A DNA stretch of 64,000 bases, taken from positions 1 to 64,000 of the forward strand of contig NZ_QJRH01000062.1 of assembly GCF_003254545.1 (NCBI RefSeq), read 5' to 3'. How positions within the stretch are numbered: the first letter of the stretch is position 1; every line of letters begins with the position of its first letter. Positions 43,886-54,400 of this stretch are shown piece by piece. The stretch is from Flavobacterium tistrianum. GTDB lineage: Bacteria > Bacteroidota > Bacteroidia > Flavobacteriales > Flavobacteriaceae. The notes beneath the pieces are model-generated. The model saw only the letters and a program-made list of their open reading frames with translations, did no database searches and had not been told where the DNA came from. Position numbers and translations under genes: made by a program.

Positions 43886-44839
43886 TTACATTAGTTTTTT
43901 AATAATAACTTCTTCAGTTATCCCTTCTGCATCAGCTTTATAATTTTTAATAATTCTATGCCTCAAGATACCTGTTGCAACAGCTTGAACATCTTCAATA
44001 TCTGGTGAAAATTTTCCGTTGAATGCAGCATGTGCTTTTGCAGCTAAAATTAAATTTTGCGAAGCTCTTGGCCCTGCCCCCCAGTCTAAATAATTCTTTA
44101 CGAGATCATTAGTCAAACTATTGTCTGGACGTGTCTTGCTTACTAATGTTACAGCATACTCAATAACATTATCTGCAACTGGAATTCTACGGATTAAATG
44201 CTGAAAATCGATAATTTCCTGCGCATTAAACAGCGGATTAATTTCGGTCTTAACATCAGAAGTAGTTCTTTTTACTACTTGAACTTCCTCTTCAAAAGTT
44301 GGATATTCTAATTTAATCGCAAACATAAAACGGTCTAACTGAGCTTCTGGCAACGGGTAAGTTCCTTCTTGCTCTATAGGATTTTGAGTAGCCAAAACAA
44401 AATAAGGTAAATCTAATTTATGATGCTGTCCTGCAATAGTTACCGATCTCTCTTGCATTGCTTCTAATAACGCGGCTTGAGTTTTTGGTGGCGTTCTGTT
44501 TATCTCGTCAGCTAGAATAATATTAGAGAAAATTGGTCCTTTAATAAATTTGAAGTTTCTATTTTCATCCAAAATTTCACTTCCTAAAATATCAGAAGGC
44601 ATCAAATCTGGCGTAAACTGAATTCTTTTAAAATCTAGCCCTAAAGCCTGAGACAAAGTATTTATCATTAAGGTTTTTGCCAAGCCTGGAACTCCAATTA
44701 AAAGCGCGTGGCCTCCAGAAAATATACAAAGTAAAATTTGGTCTACAACGGCGTCCTGCCCTACAATGATTTTCGCTATCTCTTTTTTTAATTCGTTTCT
44801 TTTTTGAACTAAATTGTGAATTGCTGTTACGTCAGACAT
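43886..44839 (-). CDS. MoxR-family AAA+ ATPase
   Basis: 317 residues. Walker A is GVPGLAKT, Walker B is IILADEINRTPPKTQAALLEAMQE, and the sensor region follows with LATQNPIEQEGTYPLPEAQLDRF, the hallmark of MoxR proteins. These ATPases act as chaperones that mature other proteins, usually with von Willebrand A-domain partners encoded nearby; none is in this window, unlike the usual arrangement. It lies downstream of the SurA-like gene with a hairpin between, which may let some read-through pass because no clear promoter is visible in the short gap. Confidence 0.93.
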   Translation of the reverse strand: MSDVTAIHNLVQKRNELKKEIAKIIVGQDAVVDQILLCIFSGGHALLIGVPGLAKTLMINTLSQALGLDFKRIQFTPDLMPSDILGSEILDENRNFKFIKGPIFSNIILADEINRTPPKTQAALLEAMQERSVTIAGQHHKLDLPYFVLATQNPIEQEGTYPLPEAQLDRFMFAIKLEYPTFEEEVQVVKRTTSDVKTEINPLFNAQEIIDFQHLIRRIPVADNVIEYAVTLVSKTRPDNSLTNDLVKNYLDWGAGPRASQNLILAAKAHAAFNGKFSPDIEDVQAVATGILRHRIIKNYKADAEGITEEVIIKKLM

Positions 44840-44860
44840 TTATGAATGTATTTAAAATTA

Positions 44861-44900
44861 AAAAGAGTTAATTCTATGAAATCATAAAACTAACTCTTTT
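44861..44900 (-). terminator. Hairpin after the SurA-like gene
   Basis: AAAAGAGTTA (44861-44870) pairs with TAACTCTTTT (44891-44900) across a 20-base loop. It lies between two same-direction genes and may be partial, since moxR seems to lack its own promoter. Confidence 0.6.
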
Positions 44901-44917
44901 TATTTATTTATTAAAAC

Positions 44918-46348
44918 TTATTTTTTCAACCAGTTATTAGCAAAAGTACAGTCTTTATACTCTCCAATAATTTTAATATAAGTATCTTTAATTTTAGCAT
45001 CAAACCATTTTGCGATGGCATTAATCTGCTTTTCTTTTAATGCTAATTCTTTAATTTTAGTATAATCTTTAGCATAATCTGCAGTGTGCTCGTCAATTCT
45101 GTTTGTAACTGTAATTAACTTATATGTTTTTTTACCCTTATCATCTGTATTTAAAAGTGGTTGAGAAACTTCATCTCCTTTTAAATTTGAAACTTGGCTA
45201 TACAAAGTTGGATCCATTTTAGTTAACTCAAAACGAGTATCTTGCGTCGTAGGGTTTACCAATGTTCCACCATTTGTTCTAGTTTCCTTTTCATCAGATT
45301 CTGTTCTTGCAGCTTCTGCAAAAGTTACTTCTTTATTAACAATTTTATTTCTGATAGTCGTAATTCTTTCTTTAGCTTCTTTTAGAGCTGCTTCTGAAAC
45401 TGTTGGAGCAATCAAAATATGACGCAACTCAACTTCCTGTCCTTTAATTTTTTCTACCATAATAATATGATATCCAAAAGTTGTTTCAAATGGTTGCGAA
45501 ATTTCTCCCGCTTGCAAACTAAAAGCGACATCCTTAAACTCTTTTACAAAAGGAGTTTTTCTTGTCATTTTGTAATATCCTCCATTTGGTGATGATCCCG
45601 GATCTTGAGAGTACAAAACGGCTTTTGTTGCAAAGCTAGAACCTTCAAGAACATCTTGTCTTATAGCGTTTAATCTATCAATTACTTTTTGTTTGTCTTC
45701 TTTAGAAATTTTAGGCTCAACCACAATTTGTGCTACTTCCATTTCAGCTCCAAAAGTCGGCAATTCATCTTTCGGAATTTTCTTAAAGAAATTACGAACC
45801 TCTTCTGGAGTAATCTCAACATCTTTAACGATCTTATCCCTCATCTCCGAAGCCAATTTTTGCTCCTTTAAGATGTCTGCAAAATACGTTTTAAATTCTT
45901 CTACAGAGCCTTTTTTATAATACTCAACTACTTTATTGATATCTCCAACTTGCTGTGTCATGTAGTTTAGACGCTCTTCCATCATGCTTCTAACTTCGGC
46001 ATCACTCACAATAATACTATCTTGAATGGCTTGGTGAGCATATAATTTGTCTTCTAAAAGTTTACCAAGCATCTGGCATCTTGTAATATCTTTTATAGAT
46101 CCGCCTTGTGCCGTAATTTCTAAAAATCCTTTATCAATATCAGAATCTAAAACAATATAATCTCCTACTGTCGCAATAATCCCATCAATTTTCAATTTTC
46201 CGCCAGAAGGAGTTTCTATTGGTTTTTGAGCAACAACATCAGGAATAACTTCTTGCGCTGTAATTATTGGAGTTAAAAAAAGAAAAAAACAAATTGTTAG
46301 TGCAAACTTGAAATCAATTGTTTTTAGCTGTAATTTTTTTAATAACAT
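44918..46348 (-). CDS. Periplasmic peptidyl-prolyl isomerase, SurA/PpiC type
   Basis: 476 residues with a signal sequence (about 1-31, ending TAQ). A SurA-like helical N-terminal domain (about 50-180) precedes two parvulin-type rotamase domains (about 185-285 and 290-400). The first has the segment YYKMTRKTPFVKEFKDVAFSL and the second begins VELRHILI. SurA helps outer-membrane proteins fold in the periplasm. A strong promoter lies about 115 bases upstream. Confidence 0.88.
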   Translation of the reverse strand: MLLKKLQLKTIDFKFALTICFFLFLTPIITAQEVIPDVVAQKPIETPSGGKLKIDGIIATVGDYIVLDSDIDKGFLEITAQGGSIKDITRCQMLGKLLEDKLYAHQAIQDSIIVSDAEVRSMMEERLNYMTQQVGDINKVVEYYKKGSVEEFKTYFADILKEQKLASEMRDKIVKDVEITPEEVRNFFKKIPKDELPTFGAEMEVAQIVVEPKISKEDKQKVIDRLNAIRQDVLEGSSFATKAVLYSQDPGSSPNGGYYKMTRKTPFVKEFKDVAFSLQAGEISQPFETTFGYHIIMVEKIKGQEVELRHILIAPTVSEAALKEAKERITTIRNKIVNKEVTFAEAARTESDEKETRTNGGTLVNPTTQDTRFELTKMDPTLYSQVSNLKGDEVSQPLLNTDDKGKKTYKLITVTNRIDEHTADYAKDYTKIKELALKEKQINAIAKWFDAKIKDTYIKIIGEYKDCTFANNWLKK

Positions 46349-46462
46349 TATTTTAATTTTTATTTGAATGTAAAGCCTGTTTTAGATAATCCTTCTAAAA
46401 TTATTGATGTTGAACTTAAACATAAATAATTAAAGTATAGTTCATTCGTAACTTATAACGAA

Positions 46463-46492
46463 CAAAAATAACAATTCAATTACATAATCCAA
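46463..46492 (-). promoter_or_regulatory. Promoter of the SurA-like gene
   Basis: On the minus strand, TTG (46490-46492), 19 bases, TATTTTTG (46463-46470): an exact fit to the Bacteroidota consensus. Confidence 0.65.
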
Positions 46493-46838
46493 CTATCCGA
46501 TATACTATTAACAAAAAATTATAGGATAGTTCTATAGCAGTATATCAAATCGGTTATTTCAATTTTCTCAATAGAAAGAAAAGCATCTTTATAAATCCTT
46601 CTAAAATTTGAATTTTAATAGCAAATAAACGCTTAATTATAAGCGCTCTAAAAAAAGTTCTCAACACTACAACGTTTTCGTGAAGAGTTGTTTTCTTACA
46701 AATTAAAATTAAATCAAAAATCATTTACTTTAGATGCGTAATTATCATTTTAGAGGATGAAAAATTAGCATTTTATACTTTTTAAAGCCCTAAAATTAAA
46801 TAATTACAAACTCACTATTTAACTTAACCACATCTATT
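46493..46838. other. Intergenic region before the alpha-amylase gene
   Basis: AT-rich, no reading frame of note and no strong hairpin. No perfect TAnnTTTG box is found for the amylase; the nearest is TACTTTAG at 46727. I see nothing else here. Confidence 0.5.
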
Positions 46839-48278
46839 ATGAAAAAACCTATTTTAAAACTATGTCTTATTACGGCATTTTCAGCGCTACTTTATTCGTG
46901 CTCACAAAATGAAATTAGTGAATCAGATTCCAAAGCAGAAAGCAAACAATTTAAGATTATTGATGTTACGCATCATGACGGAAAACCTTTTAGCACTGGT
47001 ACTTCTAGTTCTACAACAGGAAAATATGTAGACAATCCAGGAGGCGGTGTTATGATGCAGGCTTTCTATTGGGATGTTCCTGCAGGGGGAACTTGGTGGA
47101 ATACCGTAAGTAGTAAAGTTACAGCATGGGGCAACGCTGGGATTGGTTCTATTTGGCTTCCGCCTGCTTCAAAAGCACAAAACGGAGCTTTTTCTATGGG
47201 ATATGATCCAACAGATTACTTTGATTTTGGAGATTACAATCAGAACGGAAGCATTGAAACCAGATTTGGATCAAAAACTGAATTAGTAAATTTAATTACG
47301 GCTGCTCACAACGAAAATATCAAAGTTTACGCAGATATCGTAATCAACCATAACAGTGGCGGGCAATCTGAAGCAAATCCGTTTACAGGAACAAATACGT
47401 GGACAAATTTTACAGGAGTTGCTTCTGGTAAATTTCCGCGTAACTATAATGATTTTTATAAAAACAGTTACGGAAACAATGACGAAGGATCTTTTGGAGG
47501 CTTTCCAGATTTATGCCACGCTGCACCAAATGTTCAAAACTGGTTGTGGCTGAGAACCGACGGAGTTGGTAAATATTATAAAAACACTATGAAATTTGAT
47601 GGCTGGAGATTTGACTACGTAAAAGGTTTTGGTGCTTGGGTTGTGAATTCATGGAATGCTAATGTTGGTGGATTTTCTGTTGGAGAATTATGGGATTCGA
47701 ATGTAAACGTCTTGAATGATTGGGCAAATGCTGCCAACAGTTCTGTTTTTGATTTTGCCTGCTATTACAAGATGAATGATGCTTTTGACGGAAACAATCT
47801 TGCTCTTTTGAATGATGATATGATGTGGAAACGCAATCCATACAAAGCCGTAACTTTTGTGACCAATCATGATACCGATGAAATCTGGAGCAAAATGTTA
47901 GCTTACTCTTATATATTAACTCATGAAGGTTATCCAACAATTTTCTACAGAGATTATGAAGAATGGCTGGACAAAAACAAACTTAATAATCTGATTTGGA
48001 TTCACAATAATAAAGCAACGGGAACGACTTCTATTTTATATTCTGATAATGACGAATATGTGGCAAGAAGAAACGGTTATAACGGAAATCCTGGATTAGT
48101 AGTTTACATCAATAACTCAGATGTTTGGCAAGAAAGATGGATTCAGACGAATTGGGCTAATACTCAAATTAAAGATTTCACAGGAAACTCATCTTGGTAC
48201 CCAACTACTCAGGCAGACAAATGGGTAAAAATACAATGTCCTCCAAAAGGATATTCAATTTGGTCAATTAATCAGTAA
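46839..48278 (+). CDS. GH13 alpha-amylase lipoprotein
   Basis: 479 residues. A lipoprotein signal with lipobox LYSC places the lipidated cysteine at C21, followed by a serine- and acid-rich stretch of the kind linked to surface export in flavobacteria. The GH13 barrel has DIVINH (region I), the nucleophile D259 in GWRFDYVKG, the acid/base E283 in SVGELWD and D345 in FVTNHDTD. The layout is like the plant/archaeal-type single-domain alpha-amylases with a short C-terminal beta domain. It hydrolyses internal alpha-1,4 bonds of starch or glycogen. No SusC/SusD pair is nearby, so it is not in a polysaccharide-utilisation locus here. Confidence 0.93.
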   Translation: MKKPILKLCLITAFSALLYSCSQNEISESDSKAESKQFKIIDVTHHDGKPFSTGTSSSTTGKYVDNPGGGVMMQAFYWDVPAGGTWWNTVSSKVTAWGNAGIGSIWLPPASKAQNGAFSMGYDPTDYFDFGDYNQNGSIETRFGSKTELVNLITAAHNENIKVYADIVINHNSGGQSEANPFTGTNTWTNFTGVASGKFPRNYNDFYKNSYGNNDEGSFGGFPDLCHAAPNVQNWLWLRTDGVGKYYKNTMKFDGWRFDYVKGFGAWVVNSWNANVGGFSVGELWDSNVNVLNDWANAANSSVFDFACYYKMNDAFDGNNLALLNDDMMWKRNPYKAVTFVTNHDTDEIWSKMLAYSYILTHEGYPTIFYRDYEEWLDKNKLNNLIWIHNNKATGTTSILYSDNDEYVARRNGYNGNPGLVVYINNSDVWQERWIQTNWANTQIKDFTGNSSWYPTTQADKWVKIQCPPKGYSIWSINQ

Positions 48279-48296
48279 TTTTAAAAATGACTATTT

Positions 48297-48326
48297 AAGG
48301 CTGTTGCAAAACAGCCTTATTTTTTT
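48297..48326 (+). terminator. Terminator after the amylase
   Basis: A 9-bp stem AAGGCTGTT (48297-48305) with AACAGCCTT (48310-48318) followed by a T-tract. Confidence 0.85.
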
Positions 48327-48399
48327 CTTTAAAATCCATTTAGAAATAAAGACTTCCAAATTTACGAACTGAATATTTTTATAAAGCCGTATTTAATAG

Positions 48400-48407
48400 T
48401 ACTTTTG
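48400..48407 (+). promoter_or_regulatory. -7 box of prfC
   Basis: TACTTTTG followed by CAACC, 19 bases before the start. No TTG at the expected distance. Confidence 0.45.
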
Positions 48408-48426
48408 CAACCTATTTATACGAAAT

Positions 48427-50019
48427 ATGAGCTTTTTAAAAGAAATACAACGCAGAAGAACATTTGGAATTATCTCGCACCCTGATGCCGGTAAAACAAC
48501 TTTAACTGAAAAATTATTGTTGTTTGGAGGTGCTATTCAGGAAGCAGGAGCTGTAAAAAACAATAAAATTAAAAAAGGAGCAACGAGTGACTTTATGGAA
48601 ATCGAGCGTCAGAGAGGTATCTCGGTTTCGACTTCTGTGCTTGCTTTTAATTATAAAGACAAAAAAATCAATATCCTTGATACTCCTGGACACAAGGATT
48701 TTGCCGAAGACACCTTTAGAACTTTAACCGCAGTTGATAGCGTAATTGTTGTAATTGACGTTGCAAAAGGAGTTGAGGAACAAACAGAAAAACTGGTTGC
48801 TGTTTGCAGAATGCGTAACATTCCGATGATTGTTTTCATCAACAAATTAGACCGTGAAGGTAAAGATGCTTTCGATCTAATGGATGAGGTAGAACAAAAA
48901 TTAGGATTGAAAGTTACACCACTAAGTTTCCCAATCGGAATGGGTTATGATTTCCAAGGAATTTACAATTTATGGGAAGAAAACATTAACCTTTTCAGCG
49001 GAGACAGCCGTAAAAATATTGAAGAAACCATTGCTTTTTCTGATGTTCAAAACAATCCAGAACTAGATAAAATTGTGGGAGAAAAAGCAGCTAACAAACT
49101 TCGTGAAGAGTTAGAGTTGATTGATGAGGTTTACCCAAAATTTGAGCGCCAAGATTATTTGGATGGAAAAATCCAGCCAGTATTCTTTGGTTCTGCTTTG
49201 AATAACTTTGGAGTTCGCGAATTGTTAGATTGTTTCATCACAATTGCTCCGTCTCCAAGAGCAAAAGATTCTGAAACTCGTACAGTTGAGCCTACAGAAG
49301 AAAAAATGTCTGGATTTGTTTTCAAAATCCACGCCAATATGGATCCAAAACACCGCGACCGTTTAGCATTTATCAAAATCGTTTCTGGAACTTTCGAAAG
49401 AAATAAACCTTACTACCATGTTCGCCAAAAGAAAAATCTAAAATTCTCTAGTCCAAATGCCTTCTTTGCTGAGAAAAAAGAAATCGTAGACATTTCTTAT
49501 CCTGGCGATATTGTTGGTTTACACGATACTGGAAACTTTAAAATTGGAGATACTTTAACAGAAGGAGAAATCATGAGCTTTAAAGGAATTCCGAGTTTCT
49601 CTCCAGAGCACTTTAGATATATTAACAACGCCGATCCGATGAAAGCTAAGCAATTGGAAAAAGGAGTTGATCAGTTAATGGACGAAGGTGTTGCTCAGTT
49701 GTTTACTTTAGAAATGAACAACCGTAAAGTTATTGGAACTGTTGGAGCGCTTCAGTATGAGGTAATTCAATATCGTTTGGAGCACGAATACGGTGCTAAA
49801 TGTACATATGAAAACTTCCCTGTTCATAAAGCTTGCTGGGTAAAACCAGACGATGCTAAAAATGAAGAATTCAAAGAATTTAAACGTATCAAACAAAAAT
49901 TCTTGGCTCATGATAAATACGGACAATTAGTATTCTTAGCAGATTCTGATTTTACCATTCAAATGACCCAAAGTAAATATCCAACTGTGAAATTGTACTT
50001 TACATCTGAGTTCGATTAA
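48427..50019 (+). CDS. prfC: Peptide chain release factor 3 (RF3)
   Basis: 530 residues, a translational GTPase. G1 is HPDAGKTTL, G2 lies around GISVSTSVL, G3 is DTPGHKDF and G4 is NKLDRE. The two beta-barrel domains and the RF3-specific C-terminal domain (ending with PTVKLYFTSEFD) follow. It recycles RF1/RF2 from the ribosome after peptide release. The gene is monocistronic. Confidence 0.96.
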   Translation: MSFLKEIQRRRTFGIISHPDAGKTTLTEKLLLFGGAIQEAGAVKNNKIKKGATSDFMEIERQRGISVSTSVLAFNYKDKKINILDTPGHKDFAEDTFRTLTAVDSVIVVIDVAKGVEEQTEKLVAVCRMRNIPMIVFINKLDREGKDAFDLMDEVEQKLGLKVTPLSFPIGMGYDFQGIYNLWEENINLFSGDSRKNIEETIAFSDVQNNPELDKIVGEKAANKLREELELIDEVYPKFERQDYLDGKIQPVFFGSALNNFGVRELLDCFITIAPSPRAKDSETRTVEPTEEKMSGFVFKIHANMDPKHRDRLAFIKIVSGTFERNKPYYHVRQKKNLKFSSPNAFFAEKKEIVDISYPGDIVGLHDTGNFKIGDTLTEGEIMSFKGIPSFSPEHFRYINNADPMKAKQLEKGVDQLMDEGVAQLFTLEMNNRKVIGTVGALQYEVIQYRLEHEYGAKCTYENFPVHKACWVKPDDAKNEEFKEFKRIKQKFLAHDKYGQLVFLADSDFTIQMTQSKYPTVKLYFTSEFD

Positions 50020-50042
50020 TAATTCACTTTAGATTAAAACAT

Positions 50043-50075
50043 AAAAGGCTGTCGATTTTATTTAGACAGCCTTTT
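50043..50075. terminator. Bidirectional terminator
   Basis: An 11-bp stem AAAAGGCTGTC (50043-50053) with GACAGCCTTTT (50065-50075), between convergent genes. Confidence 0.85.
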
Positions 50076-50108
50076 CAATTTACATTCCCCAATATGTAAA
50101 TTTGATGA

Positions 50109-50840
50109 TCAGCGGGTATAATTAATACCTAAGCCACCTGCTATATAGATTCTAGTAAGTTCATCAGCTGAAATAATTATATTTTGCTGTAATACATTAT
50201 CTTTCACTGAACTCCTATTAAAAGGAATTGTTTTAGAAAGATAATAATCATTGGCCGTGATTGTGACTTCAAATGCTTTAGAATCCTTCGCAATTAATAT
50301 CGGAATTAAAAACTCCCCTGTTCTTGAACTCATTTTTATATTACTCTTTGAGCCATTAATAGCAATAGCTAGATTTTGATATATTTTTTTATCGAAAGGT
50401 TTATTTGTTTTGGCATCAAGTAATTTTCCTTTTATAAAAATTGATTGTTCTTCTGTATTTTGAACGTAAGCAACTTTTCCAACTGTATAATGTACTGGCT
50501 CTGGAGCCCTAATCTCACTTTCAGTTGTGTTTTTTTCTTGTGCGGTTACATTTGATACTAGCAAAATTGACGCCGCCACGGCTGCATATTTTAAGTTATT
50601 GATTTTTGATGTTTCATTAAAGTGAAATTCTTCTGCCAACTGAGTTGTTTTTAATCTGGCACAAATCGATTGATCTTTATTTTCAGCAATGAATTTAGCA
50701 ACTTCAGAATTCGTCTTTTTACTTAAATCAATTACATTTTTCATGCAGGAATTACAAAATGAACCTCTTTCATTTGGAATCATTTTATCAAAGTTTTCAG
50801 AACAAGGAGTCGCTATCTCTAAGGTGAATTTCTTTTTCAT
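50109..50840 (-). CDS. Membrane-anchored protein with N-terminal cysteine motif
   Basis: 243 residues from the ATG at 50840; an upstream in-frame codon at 50870 is less likely. The N-terminus has a conserved-looking TPCSENFDKM...GSFCNSCMKNVIDLS motif with a CxxC pair plus a preceding cysteine, which could bind a metal. A single membrane helix at about 83-100 (YAAVAASILLVSNV) follows. The remainder is a beta-rich domain resembling carboxypeptidase regulatory domains (IKGKLLDAKTNKPF). I recall the same N-terminal motif in many Bacteroidota proteins of unknown role. Function unknown. Confidence 0.7.
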   Translation of the reverse strand: MKKKFTLEIATPCSENFDKMIPNERGSFCNSCMKNVIDLSKKTNSEVAKFIAENKDQSICARLKTTQLAEEFHFNETSKINNLKYAAVAASILLVSNVTAQEKNTTESEIRAPEPVHYTVGKVAYVQNTEEQSIFIKGKLLDAKTNKPFDKKIYQNLAIAINGSKSNIKMSSRTGEFLIPILIAKDSKAFEVTITANDYYLSKTIPFNRSSVKDNVLQQNIIISADELTRIYIAGGLGINYTR

Positions 50841-50941
50841 GATGTATCTTTTTAAGTTAAAATCTTTCACAGACTATTTTACTTATATAGAGTACATTTT
50901 GCATCGAAAGGTTGGGAAGAAGAATAAAAAAAATCAGAATA

Positions 50942-50974
50942 AAAAAAGCGCTAATTTTAAATTAGCGCTTTTTT
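50942..50974. terminator. Strong palindromic hairpin upstream of the cysteine-motif gene
   Basis: A nearly perfect palindrome with A6 and T6 ends around GCGCTAATTT. It lies in the 317-base gap between the cysteine-motif gene and the DUF3467 gene, both on the minus strand. That gap otherwise shows only the DUF3467 terminator. Confidence 0.65.
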
Positions 50975-51125
50975 ATAATTTGAATTAAATTAACCTTTAC
51001 TAAGTCATTATATTTCAAAATTCAATCTTTTTTAGGCAACACCAAGTTAATGATACATTTAGCTAAAAAGAAACTTTATCGACTAAAGTAAATTAAATCC
51101 GATAAACTACATTTTTTCATTAGCC

Positions 51126-51152
51126 AAAAAAAGCCCCTTAAAAAGGGGCTTT
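51126..51152 (-). terminator. Terminator of the rpoBC-DUF3467 transcript
   Basis: On the minus strand, AAAGCCCC and GGGGCTTT pair and run into T residues just after the DUF3467 stop. Confidence 0.88.
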
Positions 51153-51157
51153 AAAAT

Positions 51158-51469
51158 TTATGCTTGTCCTGCTGGACCAAAATTAAGCGGAATTGGTGCT
51201 TGCTCCGTTTCTTTGATTTCGCCGTGAGCGGCTTCAAATCGATGGATATTTTCTCCTATTGCTCTCAATAATCTTTTAGCATGTTGTGGTGTCAAGACAA
51301 TTCTTGACTTTACCTTGGCTTTAGGAATACCTGGCATAATACTCACAAAATCTAAAACAAACTCAGACGATGAGTGATTAATAATTGCTAGATTAGAATA
51401 AATTCCTTCTGCAATAGTTTCGTCTAACTCAATGTTAATTTGCTCTTGTTGTTGTTTCGGATTACTCAT
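51158..51469 (-). CDS. DUF3467 family protein, downstream of rpoC
   Basis: 103 residues. The NIELDETIAEGIYSNLAIINHSSSEFVLDFV start and the RIVLTPQHAKRLLRAIGENI segment are typical of DUF3467. Function is unknown. It starts 10 bases after the rpoC stop, so it is the last gene of the RNA polymerase operon, and the terminator follows it directly. Confidence 0.9.
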   Translation of the reverse strand: MSNPKQQQEQINIELDETIAEGIYSNLAIINHSSSEFVLDFVSIMPGIPKAKVKSRIVLTPQHAKRLLRAIGENIHRFEAAHGEIKETEQAPIPLNFGPAGQA

Positions 51470-51479
51470 AGTTTCCTAA

Positions 51480-54400
51480 TTAATAAATGTATTCTTCTTT
51501 ATTAGCCATCATTTCGTTGTAATCGTCTTTAGATCCTACGATTGTGTTATCGTATTCTCTCATACCAGTTCCCGCAGGAATTCTGTGTCCAACAATTACA
51601 TTTTCTTTTAATCCTTCTAGATCATCTACTTTACCAGCTACTGCAGCTTCGTTAAGTACTTTCGTTGTCTCCTGGAATGAAGCCGCAGAAATGAATGATT
51701 TAGTTTGTAACGAAGCTCTTGTAATACCTTGTAGAACTGGCGTTGCAGTTGCAGTGATTACATCTCTTGCTACAACAAGATTTTTATCTGTACGTTTCAA
51801 TAATGAATTTTCATCACGTAATTCACGAGGTGTAATGATTTGACCTGGTTTCAATACTGAAGAATCTCCAGCATCTTCAACCACTTTCATACCATATAAT
51901 TTATCATTTTGAAGAATAAAGTCTTTAGTGTGGATTAATTGATCTTCTAAGAATAGAGTATCTCCTGGATCTTCAACTTTAACTTTACGCATCATTTGAC
52001 GAATTACAACCTCAAAGTGTTTGTCATTGATTTTTACCCCTTGTAAACGGTAAACCTCTTGGATTTCATTTACCAAGTACTGTTGAACAGCAGCTGGACC
52101 TTGAATTCTTAAGATATCATCTGGCGTAATTGCACCATCAGACAATGGAACTCCCGCTCTTACGAAGTCATTTTCTTGTACTAAGATTTGGCTTGAAAGT
52201 TTCACTAGATACTTTTTAACCTCACCAAATTTAGATTCGATAACAATCTCACGGTTACCTCTCTTAATTTTACCGAATGATACAACACCATCAATTTCAG
52301 ATACAACTGCTGGGTTTGAAGGGTTACGAGCCTCTAGAAGCTCAGTAATTCTTGGTAAACCTCCCGTGATATCGCCCGCTTTAGAAGAACGACGAGGGAT
52401 TTTTACTAATACTTTACCTGCTTTAATTTTCTCACCATTCTCAACCATTAAGTGTGCACCTACTGGTAAGTTGTATGAACGAATCAATTCACCTTCTTTA
52501 CCATAAACTAATAAAGTTGGGATTAATTTTTTGTTTCTAGCCTCAGAAATTACTTTTTCTTGGAAACCAGTCTGCTCATCGATTTCGACCATATATGATT
52601 GTCCTTGTTCTAAATCTTCGTAAGCAATCTTACCAGTAAATTCAGAAACAATTACACCGTTATATGGATCCCACTTACATATTACAGTTCCTTTAGTAAC
52701 TACATCTCCATCATTTACAAAAATACTAGATCCGTAAGGAATGTTATGTGTATTTAAAACAATTCCGGTTCCTTCGTCAATTAATTTCAACTCTGTAGAA
52801 CGTGATACAACGATATCAACTTCGTTACCTTCACTATCTTCACCTTTAACTGTTTTTAAATCTTCAATTTCAAGTCTACCGTTGAATCTTGTAATAATAC
52901 TAGACTCTTCAGAGATACCTCCAGCAACCCCTCCAACGTGGAACGTACGAAGTGTTAACTGTGTACCTGGCTCTCCAATAGACTGAGCTGCAATAACTCC
53001 GACAGCTTCACCTCTTTGTGTCATCTTACCAGTAGCTAAGTTTCTACCATAACATTTCGCACAAATACCTTTTAAAGCTTCACAAGTTAATGGAGATCTA
53101 ACTTCTACTTTCTCAATTGGAGAAGCTTCGATAGTTCTCATAATTGATTCCGTAATTTGCTCTCCAGATTTAACCATTACTTCGTTAGTAAGAGGATTGA
53201 TAACGTCTTGCAATGCAACACGTCCTAAAATTCTCTCTCCTAAAGATTCAACGATTTCCTCATTTTTCTTCAAAGCAGCAACTTCAACACCTCTTAAAGT
53301 TCCACAATCCTCGATGTTAACAATAACATCCTGAGAAACGTCGTGAAGCCTTCTTGTTAAGTAACCAGCATCGGCTGTTTTAAGAGCCGTATCCGCAAGA
53401 CCTTTACGAGCACCGTGAGTAGAAATGAAGTACTCAAGGATCGAAAGACCTTCCTTAAAGTTAGAAAGAATCGGGTTTTCAATAATCTCACCACCACCAG
53501 CAGTAGATTTTTTAGGCTTAGCCATCAAACCACGCATACCAGTTAACTGACGAATCTGCTCCTTAGAACCCCTCGCCCCAGAGTCAAGCATCATATATAC
53601 AGAGTTGAAACCTTGTTGGTCTTCTCTAATATTTTTCATTGCTAACTCTGTTAACTGAGCATTTGCTGAAGTCCATACGTCAATAACTTGGTTGTAACGC
53701 TCGTTATTTGTGATAAGACCCATGTTATAGTTAGTTGAGATACCTTCAACTTGCTCTCTAGCATCTGCAATTAACTTCGTTTTTTGTTCTGGAATTCTAA
53801 TATCACCTAAAGAGAATGATAAACCTCCTCTAAATGCGAATTTATACCCCATATCTTTCATATTATCCAAGAAAGCTGCCGTTGTTGGTACATCAGTCAC
53901 ACTTAAAATGTGTCCGATAATATCTCTAAGGTTTTTCTTAGTCAATACGTCGTTGATATATCCAGCTGCTTCAGGTACTACTTCGTTAAATAATACACGT
54001 CCTGCAGTTGTTTGGATGATTTTGTACACTAATTCTCCAGCATCATTAAAATCTTTTGCACGGATTTTCACACGAGCATTCAATTCTAATCTTCCTTCGT
54101 TTAATGCAATGTTTACTTCTTCAGCAGAATAGAAAGTTAAATCCTGACCGATAATTTTGTGATCTTCTGTTGAGATACGTTCTTTGGTCATATAATATAG
54201 ACCCAAGACCATGTCCTGAGAAGGTACAGTAATTGGAGCACCATTTGCAGGGTTCAAGATATTGTGAGAAGCCAACATTAATAATTGAGCCTCTAAAATA
54301 GCTTCTGGTCCTAATGGTAAGTGAACCGCCATCTGGTCACCATCGAAATCGGCGTTGAATGCCGTACATACTAATGGGTGCAACTGGATCGCTTTTCCTT

